From: Patagioenas fasciata
Lineage: Eukaryota; Chordata; Aves; Columbiformes; Columbidae
Assembly (NCBI RefSeq): GCF_037038585.1
Contig: NC_092525.1
Span: 22,340,867 to 22,404,866 of the forward strand
Length of the DNA stretch: 64,000 bases
Direction of reading: 5' to 3'
Every line of letters starts with the position of its first letter. Position 1 is the stretch's first letter. Of the stretch, positions 14,801 to 26,800 are shown in pieces. The position numbers were made by a program, and so were the translations under genes. Under the pieces are notes generated by a model that worked only from the letters and a program-made list of their open reading frames with translations, made no database searches and was not told the DNA's origin.

Positions 14801-17800
14801 AAAATTTGAACACAGACGAAGTGGCTTAGAAGGAGATATCAGTTTATACAACACACTGGTAAGCATTGGTTTCTGTTTGGTTTTGAGTTTTGAAAAAGCT
14901 TTTAAATTCATCATAATTCACTCAATCATTTGATGGAATAATTTTGAAACCAGAATTAAAGTGCTTTTGTGCATTTGGGTTTTTTTCCACGTTATTTAAA
15001 TTCAGCGGCCCACACCCTAAGCCCAGCCCAAGTAGCCATATAACCTGATGACAGAGCATCTTCATGGCACACAAAGATTTTGTGAATGCTCCCGAAAACC
15101 TATTAGTGCCACATTCACCATGGCCTTTCTGTCATCGTAAATAGTATGAATACATCTCATCCCAGCTTACATCTAGCACAATGAAATTGCATGATTTCTT
15201 CTGCAATGTGCTCACATTCACCTGTGAGGAAGATGCAATCTGTGGAATTAGTTCCAGTTGAGTCACCCTACAGACTGACTTATTTGCTGGTATTTTCCAA
15301 GGTTCTGATTGTTGTTACTGCTTTCATGCTGTCCTGATGACACCTCTCAGTTATGTTTGTGCAGGAAACGTTGCATGAATTGTTGTGGGATATTGTTGTG
15401 ATTTTTTTGCCCTCCAGTTGTATTTTGCGTCTTCTTTGCCTGAACTGCAGACTCTACTGTATAAGCTATAAATTACATTGAAACACCTGTTCGATTTTTG
15501 GTTTTTTCCCTCCCTTTCCCCAGGCACAGCATAACACAAGAATGCTGGCTACGTATGCAGCTATTGATCCCAGAGTGCAATATCTGGGCTATACAATGAA
15601 AGTTTTTGCAAAGGTAATATAAAAAGAAGGTACTTATTTATATAATACAGTGTTTTCTGGTAGAGCAACTGAGTTTACCTTTTGTTAATACCAACTGGAA
15701 AGGAAGCAGTAGAATGCTGTTAATACGAAGTGCACTTTCTTAAGGAGACTATGCTCCATCTGATTGTATGTGTCAGAATCCAGTTCTTCAGTCCTGGTTT
15801 CTTCTGCTGTTGAAAGACTTTTGTCTAAGAGGAAGCTGATGAAAGGAAAACTTTCATTTTTTCAATTTCACACAAGAGAAAATAAAAATAAAAACCACCA
15901 ACAACAACTTTTTACTTACTGTAAAAGTTTGAGTAGGTATGAGTTGATGAAATGTCTCTACTTCATATGCCTAGGACACACACTTCACTTTAAGAATGAA
16001 AATATCAAAACCAAGATCTACTGCATCTCTTTTTTTGAAGCATTATACAACCTTTGATAATTGAAACAGGTTTCTTTTTATTGAAGCTTCACTATTAAAT
16101 ACATTCCCAAACACATCCAAAGAAAGTTCAGTGAAACAAACAAATAAAAAATAGGTTATAGGGAGTGTATCATGCTAATAGATGTTAATGTAATGAAATG
16201 CATAAAAATGAATAAAATAACTTTGTTTCAGAATGGAATGGACATGTTCATTATACTGGCTAGTATAAGACAAATAATGATTTTGTCATTGTTGTGGTCA
16301 CACTAGTGCAGAATATCACCACGTCTCTTCTGTGTTCTGATTAAAAATGCCATCTGTTGATAATAACGAATCTTGCATTTTTCTGTGATATTGCATACTG
16401 TTGCACATATTCTAAAAATCTTACTGTAAAAAACAAGTTTTCAAATTGTGGGACGTACACTCCTGAATGTAGATGTATTGAGGTGACTTCATAGCTATAC
16501 AAATACACTAAGCAAAATGCTTCCTCCTCTGTTTGCATTGACAGAAAAAACAGCAACACCTGTCACTGCTGCTGCTATTGTGAAAGTCACTTGTGAAGCT
16601 GTTTTTTCCAGACCTAGGAGGTTAAGAGTGTGTTGTTTGTTATAATACATGCCTGAAGCAAAGGGTAGCTTAGAAGCAGGTACTGTAGAAAGGTTATGCC
16701 ATAGTAAGTTTTTCAAACATACTCAGGTAATTCACTGGTGTTTGTTTTACACTGTGTTGCGCAGGCTGGACCATGGTTTAATTACGTATGTGTATGTCTG
16801 TCAGCAAAATGCCCGGTATTGCCGAAGTTGCCAGTATGATGTGGAAATACTTGCCTATTAATTAATTATTAAAAAATGGGGAAACCAAAACAGTAAGGAA
16901 TTATAGAAACAGCTCTAGTAACATGAGTTTAGGAAAATTAAATTTTAAAGTATTGAAACCCGAACATCAGAAGTAGAGGTTTGTTGGTATTTCTCTTTTG
17001 GGGTTTTTGATTTGTTAGGGGTTGTTTTATTTTGAATTAGGCACATTATAAATAAATAAAAAACCACAAATGAAAACACTAATGTATTTTGGCCATGAGA
17101 AGCTTTTCTGTTTTTGTGTTACTCAAATTATGTTGTAGATTTGCCAGATGGCATTTGAGTCTGAGGACATTTATTTTTCAGGCTTCATCAAACAATTTTT
17201 AGTTATGAGATGAATGTATTTTCTGTTACTGGTGAGGGTTCTGTTTGCCCACTGACATAGTTGTTAGTCTTGAATAGTAAAATATAGATTCAGTATTTTG
17301 TTTATTTTTTTTCAGCGCTGCGACATTGGTGATGCATCCCGGGGTAGTCTGTCATCGTATGCCTATATTCTTATGGTTTTGTACTTTCTGCAACAGAGAA
17401 ATCCACCAGTTATTCCAGTTCTTCAGGAGGTAGGTTTTCAGAAGAGGTGGCTATGAAAATAGATGCCCTGGTTCTTCAAGCCAAATATGAGAACTCTGGG
17501 CTTTTAGGATCAGTGGGATGGATGAAATCTGGGGCCCTTCTGCATTAGCAGGCTCCTAACTCCCTCTTGGTTTTAGTGGGTAAGACTTAACTAGAAAATT
17601 ACAACAAACCTGGGAATCTGTTGGACCTAAATTCTGCTGTTAAGTTTACTTTCGGATTTCAGTCTTATGATTATATTTGTATGCTGAACAGGATAGAAAA
17701 AATATTGGCAGGTGGTATAAAGAGAAGGGAGTTGTAATTATGAGACTGCGCCAGATGCTCTTGATGTGAGTCCAGCTCACATCAGTTATTGTCAGAAGCA

Positions 17801-20800
17801 ATATTTATTGCTCAACATCTTATCTGTAAGAGAAAAAGTTAATTTTATGATTTGATGAGGGGAAAAAAAAGATAACTTAATGCTTTGGTACAACATTAAA
17901 GGTGCTGTTATACATGCGCCAGGAAACTTTATTAAGAAAATAACATTCTGTATCTTCATTGCATGAGTGGGGACAAAATAATTAGTCAGCTATCTGCCTC
18001 TTCCTGGATGTAGTCTGAAACTCCCCAGCACTTCTGAAAATTGTCCCTTTCTGACTTTTTTGTTGTCTGTGTGCAAGAGGAAAATTGGCTTAAGCACTGC
18101 GGTTGAGACTCAGACTTTCTTGCTGATAGTTTAGTAGTGGTTAGGGTTGTTCTTTTATTGCTGCCCTGAGAGTGCATTTAAATAACAGTGGAATTTCCCC
18201 TTGGCTTTGCTGAAGTCAAAATGTAATAGGAGTCATATAAAGTACCCTTAGAGATTTTGTGGGCAGGAGGGATATTGGAATCTTGATGAGGTAATTCAGT
18301 CGTGTTTTCTTAGTTGCAAAGAACAAGTAAAAATATCCAAGTAAGTTGAGAGAAACATAGCAATAATGCAGAAAGACTTGGAAATTTTTTACCAATGGGA
18401 AATTCTGCCTATATAGGAAGTAGTTGTTAAAATTAAAAGTTTTTTGGTTTTTGTGCTACTTCTTAGCAGCAAAACTGCAAGTCTTGTATGGTGAATCTGA
18501 ATTAGAGTGGTAACTGTGTCCCTCTCTATTTCGGCAGATATTTGATGGAAAACAGATTCCACAAAGAATGGTGGATGGATGGAATGCTTTTTTTTTTGAT
18601 GACATGGAAGAACTGGTAATATTCTAATTCCAGAAGAGTCACTAAAACTTAAAGCTTGTTTTTATGGGAAAGCAATGTATTGCTAACAGCGTGATACGTA
18701 AAAGAGTGGTTGAACTTCCATATCCATATTATTATAACTTCCCAAATGAGGTCTGTTTTGCTGAGATGAGTGTCTGCTTTTTCTTGATTTGTATTAAGTG
18801 ATTTCTAAGTAACATAAATCGGGGAAAATACTTTTTACTCTCAATAGTCTGGGATTGAGGTGTTGTTAAGTGTAGTGGTTTACCGTTTAACCAAGTGAAA
18901 CTATTCATGGTAGACAAACTCATAATTAGAGAGGTAGTTGGAGGAGGAGAAGTAGTTCAGTAACTGTACCTGTATAAATTGTGTTTTCCATGGCACGCAG
19001 AAGAAGCGGCTGCCTTCTCTTGGAAAGAACACCGAGTCACTTGGAGAACTCTGGCTGGGGTTGCTGCGATTCTACACTGAAGAATTTGACTTCAAGGAAT
19101 ATGTGATCAGCATCCGGCAGAAGAAGCTGTTAACAACGTTTGAGAAACAGTGGACATCCAAATGTATTGCCATCGAAGGTACTTATGTGCTGATTTTTTG
19201 TTTCATTAAGGAGGGAGCGATAAATGCTGTTGCTTAAAGATCCTGTGCAACAAGAAGAGATCCTCATGTGAGGAAACTACCATCAGTGCTTAAAAGAAGC
19301 ATTGTTTGCAAGTTCTGCAGCTTACAAAATGAGATTACACTCATAACTTTTAGTACATGTCAGTAAATTGCTCTTTATTATGGTTAGTCATGGTTTTTTA
19401 TAACACTCAGCATTGCTTTGCTGTCATCTACTCCGTGACTGCGTTTAAAATTGAATTCTCCGTGTTAAAATAAAAATTTGTGTTGCAACGTATTTTTTCC
19501 AACTCTTGATTTGTTTTTCCCCTTCTTTACACAGATCCTTTTGACTTGAATCATAATCTCGGTGCTGGAGTCTCTAGGAAAAGTAAGCGACTTTGTCTAC
19601 TAATGATTAATGTTCACTAATTTCTGAAGTGTTGTGCCTTTTCTGTTGTTTTGCAATAACTGTCTTTCTTCAATAGTGACCAATTTCATAATGAAGGCGT
19701 TTATCAATGGGAGAAAATTATTTGGTACCCCATTCTACCCAACTGTGGGAAGAGAAGCTGTAAGTGTTCTTAGTTTTTGGTATATTTTTTACTTTTCTTC
19801 ATCCACTGAGTTGGTGCATCCAGGGCGAATCTCTTGCATGTATTTATCAGTTTGGTATGCACAATATATGTAGTTACACATTATTTGCATTAAATGTGTG
19901 GCTTAGTATTGGGCTTCTGCAATACAAAATTCACGGGAGTAGTTGGGTGGGTGATGGGTATTTTTGGCAGTTCGAGGAAGGTAAGTTTATTTTGGTTTTT
20001 GTTTTCTATAAAAGTTTTCATTGTGTGGTGTGAAGTATTGCAGAAAACTGCAACAACAGCTATAAAACCCAGAAACAGGCTTAGGAACTTTACTACCCAT
20101 TCATGTAGCCAAAGCAAACAGATTTATGAGATGTTACACTCTACTTTGTTTTCCAGTGGGTGGGGAAAGTAAGGATTGCTGCTTAAGAAAGGAAAAGGAT
20201 TATGATAAACTTTTTTATCAGTTCATCTTAAAATTGGCATAGTGAATCAGGGTCTGGAATGTGTTTATGCAGCAGCACTTTAGAGAAATTACTCCTTTGA
20301 GCTACAGGGTCCAGCCATTGATGTGTCATAGAGAACTCATTCTTCATATGAGCAAATAAATCAGCTCAAATTGGTATTTTTAACATCTACTTTAGAAAGG
20401 TGGTTTCTAAGACATCTTAGAGGACTGTTCTCCCAGTGGCTTTGAAGAGAGTTTGTGTTTCTAAGGGATTTTGAAAATCTTCTGAAAACTGTTATTTCCC
20501 CTCATCTGTTCCTATCTTCTCTTTTCCATTTGCTTACTTTATCTGTACTTTATATTAAATGTTCTTTGATGCAGTAGCTGTGTTCTATTTTGCACTGTGT
20601 CTAATAAAATAGGAGGTGTTTTTATTGGGACTTTTGAGTACTACTGTGATACGGATAATGAATTACAGTGTGGATGTAGTTAATTGTAACTGACAAATAT
20701 GTGAGTGTATGTAATAAATACAATTGCTAATTAGTTTTATTTTTTTCTTTGCTTGCATACATGTACAGCACAATGCTATAGTGCTTCTGGAAAGCATATA

Positions 20801-23800
20801 CTGTATGTTTTTATACGTGTTCTTTTGCGTTGTTCAGCCTCATCTCAGATGTTCATTGAATATTTTACGTAAGGATAAAAAGCAGGACAGAAAGCAGCCT
20901 TAAGATGCAAATGAGCCCTCTTATGTGAACGAAATAATGCCAATAGTATTACAGAGCATTTTATTTCTCCAAAGTACCTGACAAAGAAGGAGTTCTCTGT
21001 CTCCTTCCTAAGCCAATGCCCTCTATTGCAGCTTAGTGATACAGAGAGGAAACTAGCAAAAATGTTCAGTAAATTACCTAAGTCTACAGTAGGACTTTGT
21101 TCCTGAGCCGGGGTTAGGACATTTCTATTTGTACTTCTGTTTCAGTCTTCCAGGCAAGATAAGTGTTTTCACAATGTTTGTGTTACTCAGAGGCTGTAAA
21201 CTGTGGCCTTTGTGCTGGCACAGGTCAGAACCACAGATGTCAGCACATTGCAGGCAGGGCAGGGATACAAGGCTGTGCACAGATGCTCCATCTGTTTCCC
21301 ACCTGAGCTTTGTTCTGTCGGAGGGGATATAATAGTGTCATTTGGGAAGGGACATAGACTACTTTGGAAAGCATACACACAGTGACTCAGATACCAAAAT
21401 AGATCATGTGCAAAAAATTGCCTTCCAAAGAGCCTGTGGGGAAGCAGAAGGCAGGCAGCAGGCTGGGGCCTGGATGCACTGTTCTGCAAATTCAGCTTCT
21501 GGCCCTATAACTAAATACCACTTTTTAGCCCAAACTCTTCCACATCTCTGAAAAAGCTGCCATCATCTAGGGGAAGAAAAAGACTTAGGTATAATCTAAG
21601 AACTGGCAGAATTTAGGGGACAATAGGAGATGAAAGCTGTCCAATTTGCTTTCATTTCTCAGTCTCGTAAGTGAATGTTTTTATATTGTATCTGTCTGAT
21701 GTGTTTTGATAGGAATACTTTTTTGACTCGAAAGTGCTGACAGATGGGGAACTGGCACCCAATGACAGATGTTGTCGTGTCTGTGGAAAAATTGGTCACT
21801 ACATGAAAGACTGTCCAAAGAGGAGGAGGTAAGTAATATACAAAGCTAAAGTAAAATCTCAGAGATTAAATCAAGAGATTTGGATACTTGAAATTTTAGT
21901 AGAAATGAAGAACCTGCTTAATTGCAGAGAAAATCAAAGCTTTGCATCTGATCTTCAACTTCCCATCCTGTTTTGCTTTTCTTAGGCTATTTCTGGTCAT
22001 CTCTTTAAATCTTTGAGTGTTTATGTGAGCACACACAGTAAAATAAAAAGTGTGTAATATGTTAACACTTCATGATCTATCTGTATTTTACAGCTTATCT
22101 GTAATTTACAGCTTACCTTAAAATTTAAATCACTAAATTATCTTTTTATAGTGTAACCATTCAGATGGAGACCATATTACCTAACTGCACAATTTGTAAT
22201 GTATTATAATGGATTTCCTGTAGTGATCGTGTTTGGAAGGTAGTTAAAATGTACATAGTTCAGGTGCATTTCTGTAACATACTAGTGCAGTCACATAGTG
22301 ATCTTGTATATTAATTGCACTTAGGAGTTCTGGATCCAGTACACCTGCAAAAGGAGTCCCTAGCACATGGAGGCCAATGTCTCCAAAGAGAGTTTAGCGG
22401 GAATTGACAGAGAATCTGCAGTCCTCGCATTTTTGCATATTTGAATTTTTAATGGCCCAATCAGTGTAGGTTGTCTGACTCCTCCTAAAACCTGGTGAAG
22501 CTCTTAAAATACAGATCTGGGGTTTTTGATCTACTCCCTATATCCAGTTGTGTACTTCGTAATTCTTAAGAGTATTCGTGGTCTCTCCCTGCTAGTCCTT
22601 ATTTACAGCCTTTGTTCAGTCAGCAGGGTTCAGGATACATGAAACTGGACTGGGACCCCAAGGTCACAGGCTGTTTCTTTCAGCCACTCCCTTCATGTGC
22701 TCATGAGCTCACAAGCCCTAGCAGAGTGAATTACGTCTCCTGTTTCCCTACATCTGCCTCAGGAAAAGAAGTTGTGATCTGCTCTTCATACAAACTGCTG
22801 CTACAGTGCAGCCACAGAGAATCTCTCTCAAATTGTATATGGAGCTCACAAAATAGTATTTAACAATTCTACAGATACAATGTGGAAAAAGACCTTTGTT
22901 TCATGTCTTGGTTCATGATCACTAGTTCTGCGGTTTGTTGTGTTAGTACTGAGTTTGAAAAAGTTTCAGTGCTTTCCTTCACATCCTGTTTAGGCTCAGG
23001 ATGCTAAGTACTTTAATAGAGAAATATGACATCTCCAGTGAGGGGGGGAGATTATCTCCAGGATACAGCTACCTTGTTTTGTGTATATTCTGACTCAGTG
23101 GGATTGTTGCATAGAACTTCTCCCAAATTGACAGGTGAAACCCGCTTAACTGCAGGTATAGTTCTGTGCTAATACAGCCAGATAGCTTCTGGGACAATTC
23201 TGGGGAGCTTAGAAGTCATTAAGTTTATACAAGCAGGTTGTTAACCATCCCATATAGAATCATATAATCATTTCAGTTGTAAGAGGCCCTCAGGATCATC
23301 GAGTTCAACCATAACCTAACCTAACTCTAGCATTAAACCATGTCCCTAAGAACCTCGCCTTTTAAAGCCCTCCGGGGATGGTGACTTTACCAGTTCCCTG
23401 GGCAACCTGTTCCAGTGCCTGAAAAGGCATATTCTGCAAGTGTTTTTCTGGGATTCCTAAGATAATTGTATTCTAGTACAGCTGTTGGTTATGTAACCAT
23501 TTCCCTTTGAACATGCCAATTTAACAGCTCTAGAGAGATTTGTGTGTGTGTGGTTTTGTGATATTGCTAATAAAAACTATTATTCAGGTTGAAGAAGAAG
23601 GAGAACGAGAAAGATGATGAAAAAGAAGTGAAAGAAGATGACAGAGAAACAAGGGAGAAAAGGTGTTTCATATGTGGGGATGTGGGTCACGTTAGAAGAG
23701 ATTGTCCTGAATTCAAACAAACCCGACAGAGAAATAACAGCGTGCCAGGTGAGTTAGTTTATGTGTTGTTAGTATAATTTGAAAGTTCTGAGATCCCTTC

Positions 23801-26800
23801 TCTCTAGGTTTCTATATAGACCTGGTAATTATGTCAAAAAAAATCTCTAACTAATGATTTCAGTTATTGCAAATACAACTTTTAGTCTAAGTGTCACTTT
23901 TCTTCAAGGGGGGTAATGCCTTCTGAAGTACAGTCTTTGGATGGGTGGAAAAATGTACTCAGCAGTAAATATAGCGTACTTCAGGGTATTGCATTATTTG
24001 TCTTCCACGTACAATGGGTGCATTTAGGAGTAGTAATCATAGTAATAATTGATTGCATTTCCTCTTCCAAATGTTTCTCAAATGTTAGCTAACCCTCTGT
24101 CATCTATGAGAGGTAAGTAAATGCATTTTCACCAAAAGTCAGTGGTCTTAAAGTAACGCTTCTAAAAGCATACAGATACATTACGAATCTAGATCCAGCT
24201 TTCGAATTACTGTTAGTAATTAGAGACAAATCTAACTGCAAACCCATTCAAATTAGGCCCTTAGGTGCCTGCAGTACTTGAAAAAGTAGGAAAAACAGTT
24301 GTAAATGAACTTCAGAGAGGACCTTGTTGCTTTTCTGTATTCTGATATCCCTTACTCTTTCTTTTTTTTTTTTCCTTCTTTCTTTGCCCAAAAGTTTCTG
24401 CTGTTGCTATTGCTATTTAAAATCCTGGTGCTTACAGCAATAGCATGGAAACCTGTGTAAAGCAGCGCTCCCTCCTGTTAGCAAAGTGAGCTTTGCTCGT
24501 GCTCAAATTTGTATTACTTGGAATTAGGTTTTGGGTTTAACTGCTTCTAGCTATTAATGTTGGCTGTTGCCAGTAGAGGGAGATTTTTCCACTAAAAGGA
24601 AAGTGATTTACCTACTCTGTGTCATATGAGGTTTAAGGTGTTGCTGACTCCCAGTTCTGTGTTCGTTATTTTGTCATCTGTAACCCTGTGGTTTTTATTT
24701 ACATTTGTGTTCCTTGATTAGGCACCCAGTTGGTCCGAAGCTTGGTAAATTCACAGCTAGTGGCTGTGAGTCAGCAGCAAGTGGAACGACCCTTGCGCAC
24801 TAGACAGTCATCAGAATGTGTAAGTTCCAATTAGCTGTAGTATCAAAGTAAGCAAGATGTAGCAAACCAGCGATCCTGACCCATGCTAGGAACAGGTTTG
24901 CGCAGTTTTTTAACAGATTCTAGACTTTATGATGATGGCATTGCACTCTGCCAGTTACTTAAACTTTGATTTATAATATAGTGTCTCTTAGAGAGCTTTT
25001 ATGGGCTTTGAATATTGAAACTATATGGTCAAATTACATATGTGATAGCTTGCAATTCTGAAATGCCAGCTTTGCTATCTTTGAGATTTAAGCTAGGATG
25101 CCTTCTGAAGACTTGTGCTTGGTTATTCTGGCAATGTTCTGGAGTTGCTAAGGGAAGTAAAGCATAGCTCATCGTTAACATCCTGGAGACTTAGGTTAGA
25201 CTATTGTGATTCTCTGTGGTTTAAGAGAACTGTCTTAAGGGACTGTCACAAACAGGCAGGCAACACAGGTGGATCACAGCTTCGGTTCAGATGTGATACA
25301 TAGGGCACAAGTCTGCCAGAGCATTCTAGAAGCACAAATGGAACAATGGGGAAATTTTTGGTAGTTTTCTTTTAGAATTTGTTCAAGTCTCTAAAGGACT
25401 AGATAATAGATGTTAAACCTGCTTCTAAGTGGAGTTGGATAGCAGGCAGTATTTGAGCAAATACAAATGTTCACATTTAATGTTTTTGGAATGCAGAATA
25501 CAGCAAAAATTAATTAATTTTAAGCTATTAGTCTGAGAAACATGTGCCTGCTAATGAAGCTGGCAAGTAAGCAAACATGGTAATCAGGGCTGCTGATCAC
25601 TAATGCTGTTTGTTCAGTTTACTAGTTTGGGTATAGAGTATTTCCTAACTGGTAAGCAAGCTCCCATGATAGAGACATTATGACATAGTTTTTACTATAA
25701 TAACATGCTGTTAAAGAGGGACCGTTACGGCCCTAATCAGTCTCGTATTTCTGCTTGGGAATTGAAGCTGGACATGCGGACACACACACAGTCGGGCACA
25801 TCATGCACACTGGACCTGCAGCTTGTGCACATTCTGGTGTCATCTAGATGTCACGGACTCTGTGTGTGTGTGTTGCATGGTTGTCATTTGGCCAGGATTC
25901 CTTGGTGAATATGTGCTGGCCAGGGGTTGAGAAGAATAGGAAGGGAGAATGTAGGCAGAGCAAGAGGGAGAGAAAAGGGAAAGCAGGAGTGTGGGAGCAG
26001 ACCAAGAGGCTAGGGCATAACATTTCTCCTCTCCTGCTGCTGGCATGACCAGTGCATGCTTGTGGGGGTTCAGTATTTGCCGGAAGGCTGCAGTCAGTGC
26101 ATGTGCTCTATTTTTATAAGATTTAAGCTGTTAAACTAGTTGTTGTCTTTCAAATCCCAGGTTTTACCTTCTCGTCCTGGTTTGATAACAGGGCATAGGA
26201 GGCACTCATACAGAACAGTTGGAATAGCAGCAGGAACCAGTCTCAGCCTCTGGGCTTCAGCTTTTGCCCTGGCAGAGCCGCACAGTGTGCTGCTATAAGG
26301 AATGCTCTGTAAGACTGGCATGGGGAAATCCTGCACACCTCTGGGTGCTGAAGAAAAGTGACTGCCAGTTTAAACAGACAGGCGAGCAGTCACAGGGAGT
26401 GACAAGCTGCAGAGACCTTTAACTTCAGCTGTTCGACAACAGCTGAATTGGAACATAGCTGTATGCTGTAGTCTGTGGAGGGAGACAAGCAGGTCCAGGG
26501 GAGATTGAAATGTGCGATTCAGATCATTATCTGTGGTTTAGGTAGCTGGCTGTCATTTGAATTTCTCTTTGGAGGCACCTTGTGCCATCACTATCTTGTC
26601 TTAGTGCTTAAACCGGATTAGCTTAATCCAGACACTGTTTTTTGGCAGATAAAATTGGGAACTATTTTCCCAGACATCCAAGTTCTTGAAGTGCTTCTCT
26701 GCTTAGTTGCAATACTTAGTGAAATAGGCTCGTGCTTGTTGCTAGTGAAAGGGAAAGCTTTGTAAAAGCTCTGCAAGTAACTGCTATTTCTATGCCTTTA

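Larger units (their letters stand above)
21713..23748 (+). other. TUT4: TUT4 second and third CCHC zinc knuckles (two exons)
   Basis: Exon 21713-21828 encodes [14 protein letters not shown] (residues 978-991); exon 23588-23748 encodes [14 protein letters not shown] (1022-1035). Both are C-x2-C-x4-H-x4-C knuckles. In this protein class they bind RNA, and in human TUT4/7 they contact the U-tail. The linker between them is a Lys/Glu/Asp-rich charged run. It is shorter than the human linker, which carries repeated RDxRD units that are absent here. Confidence 0.92.
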
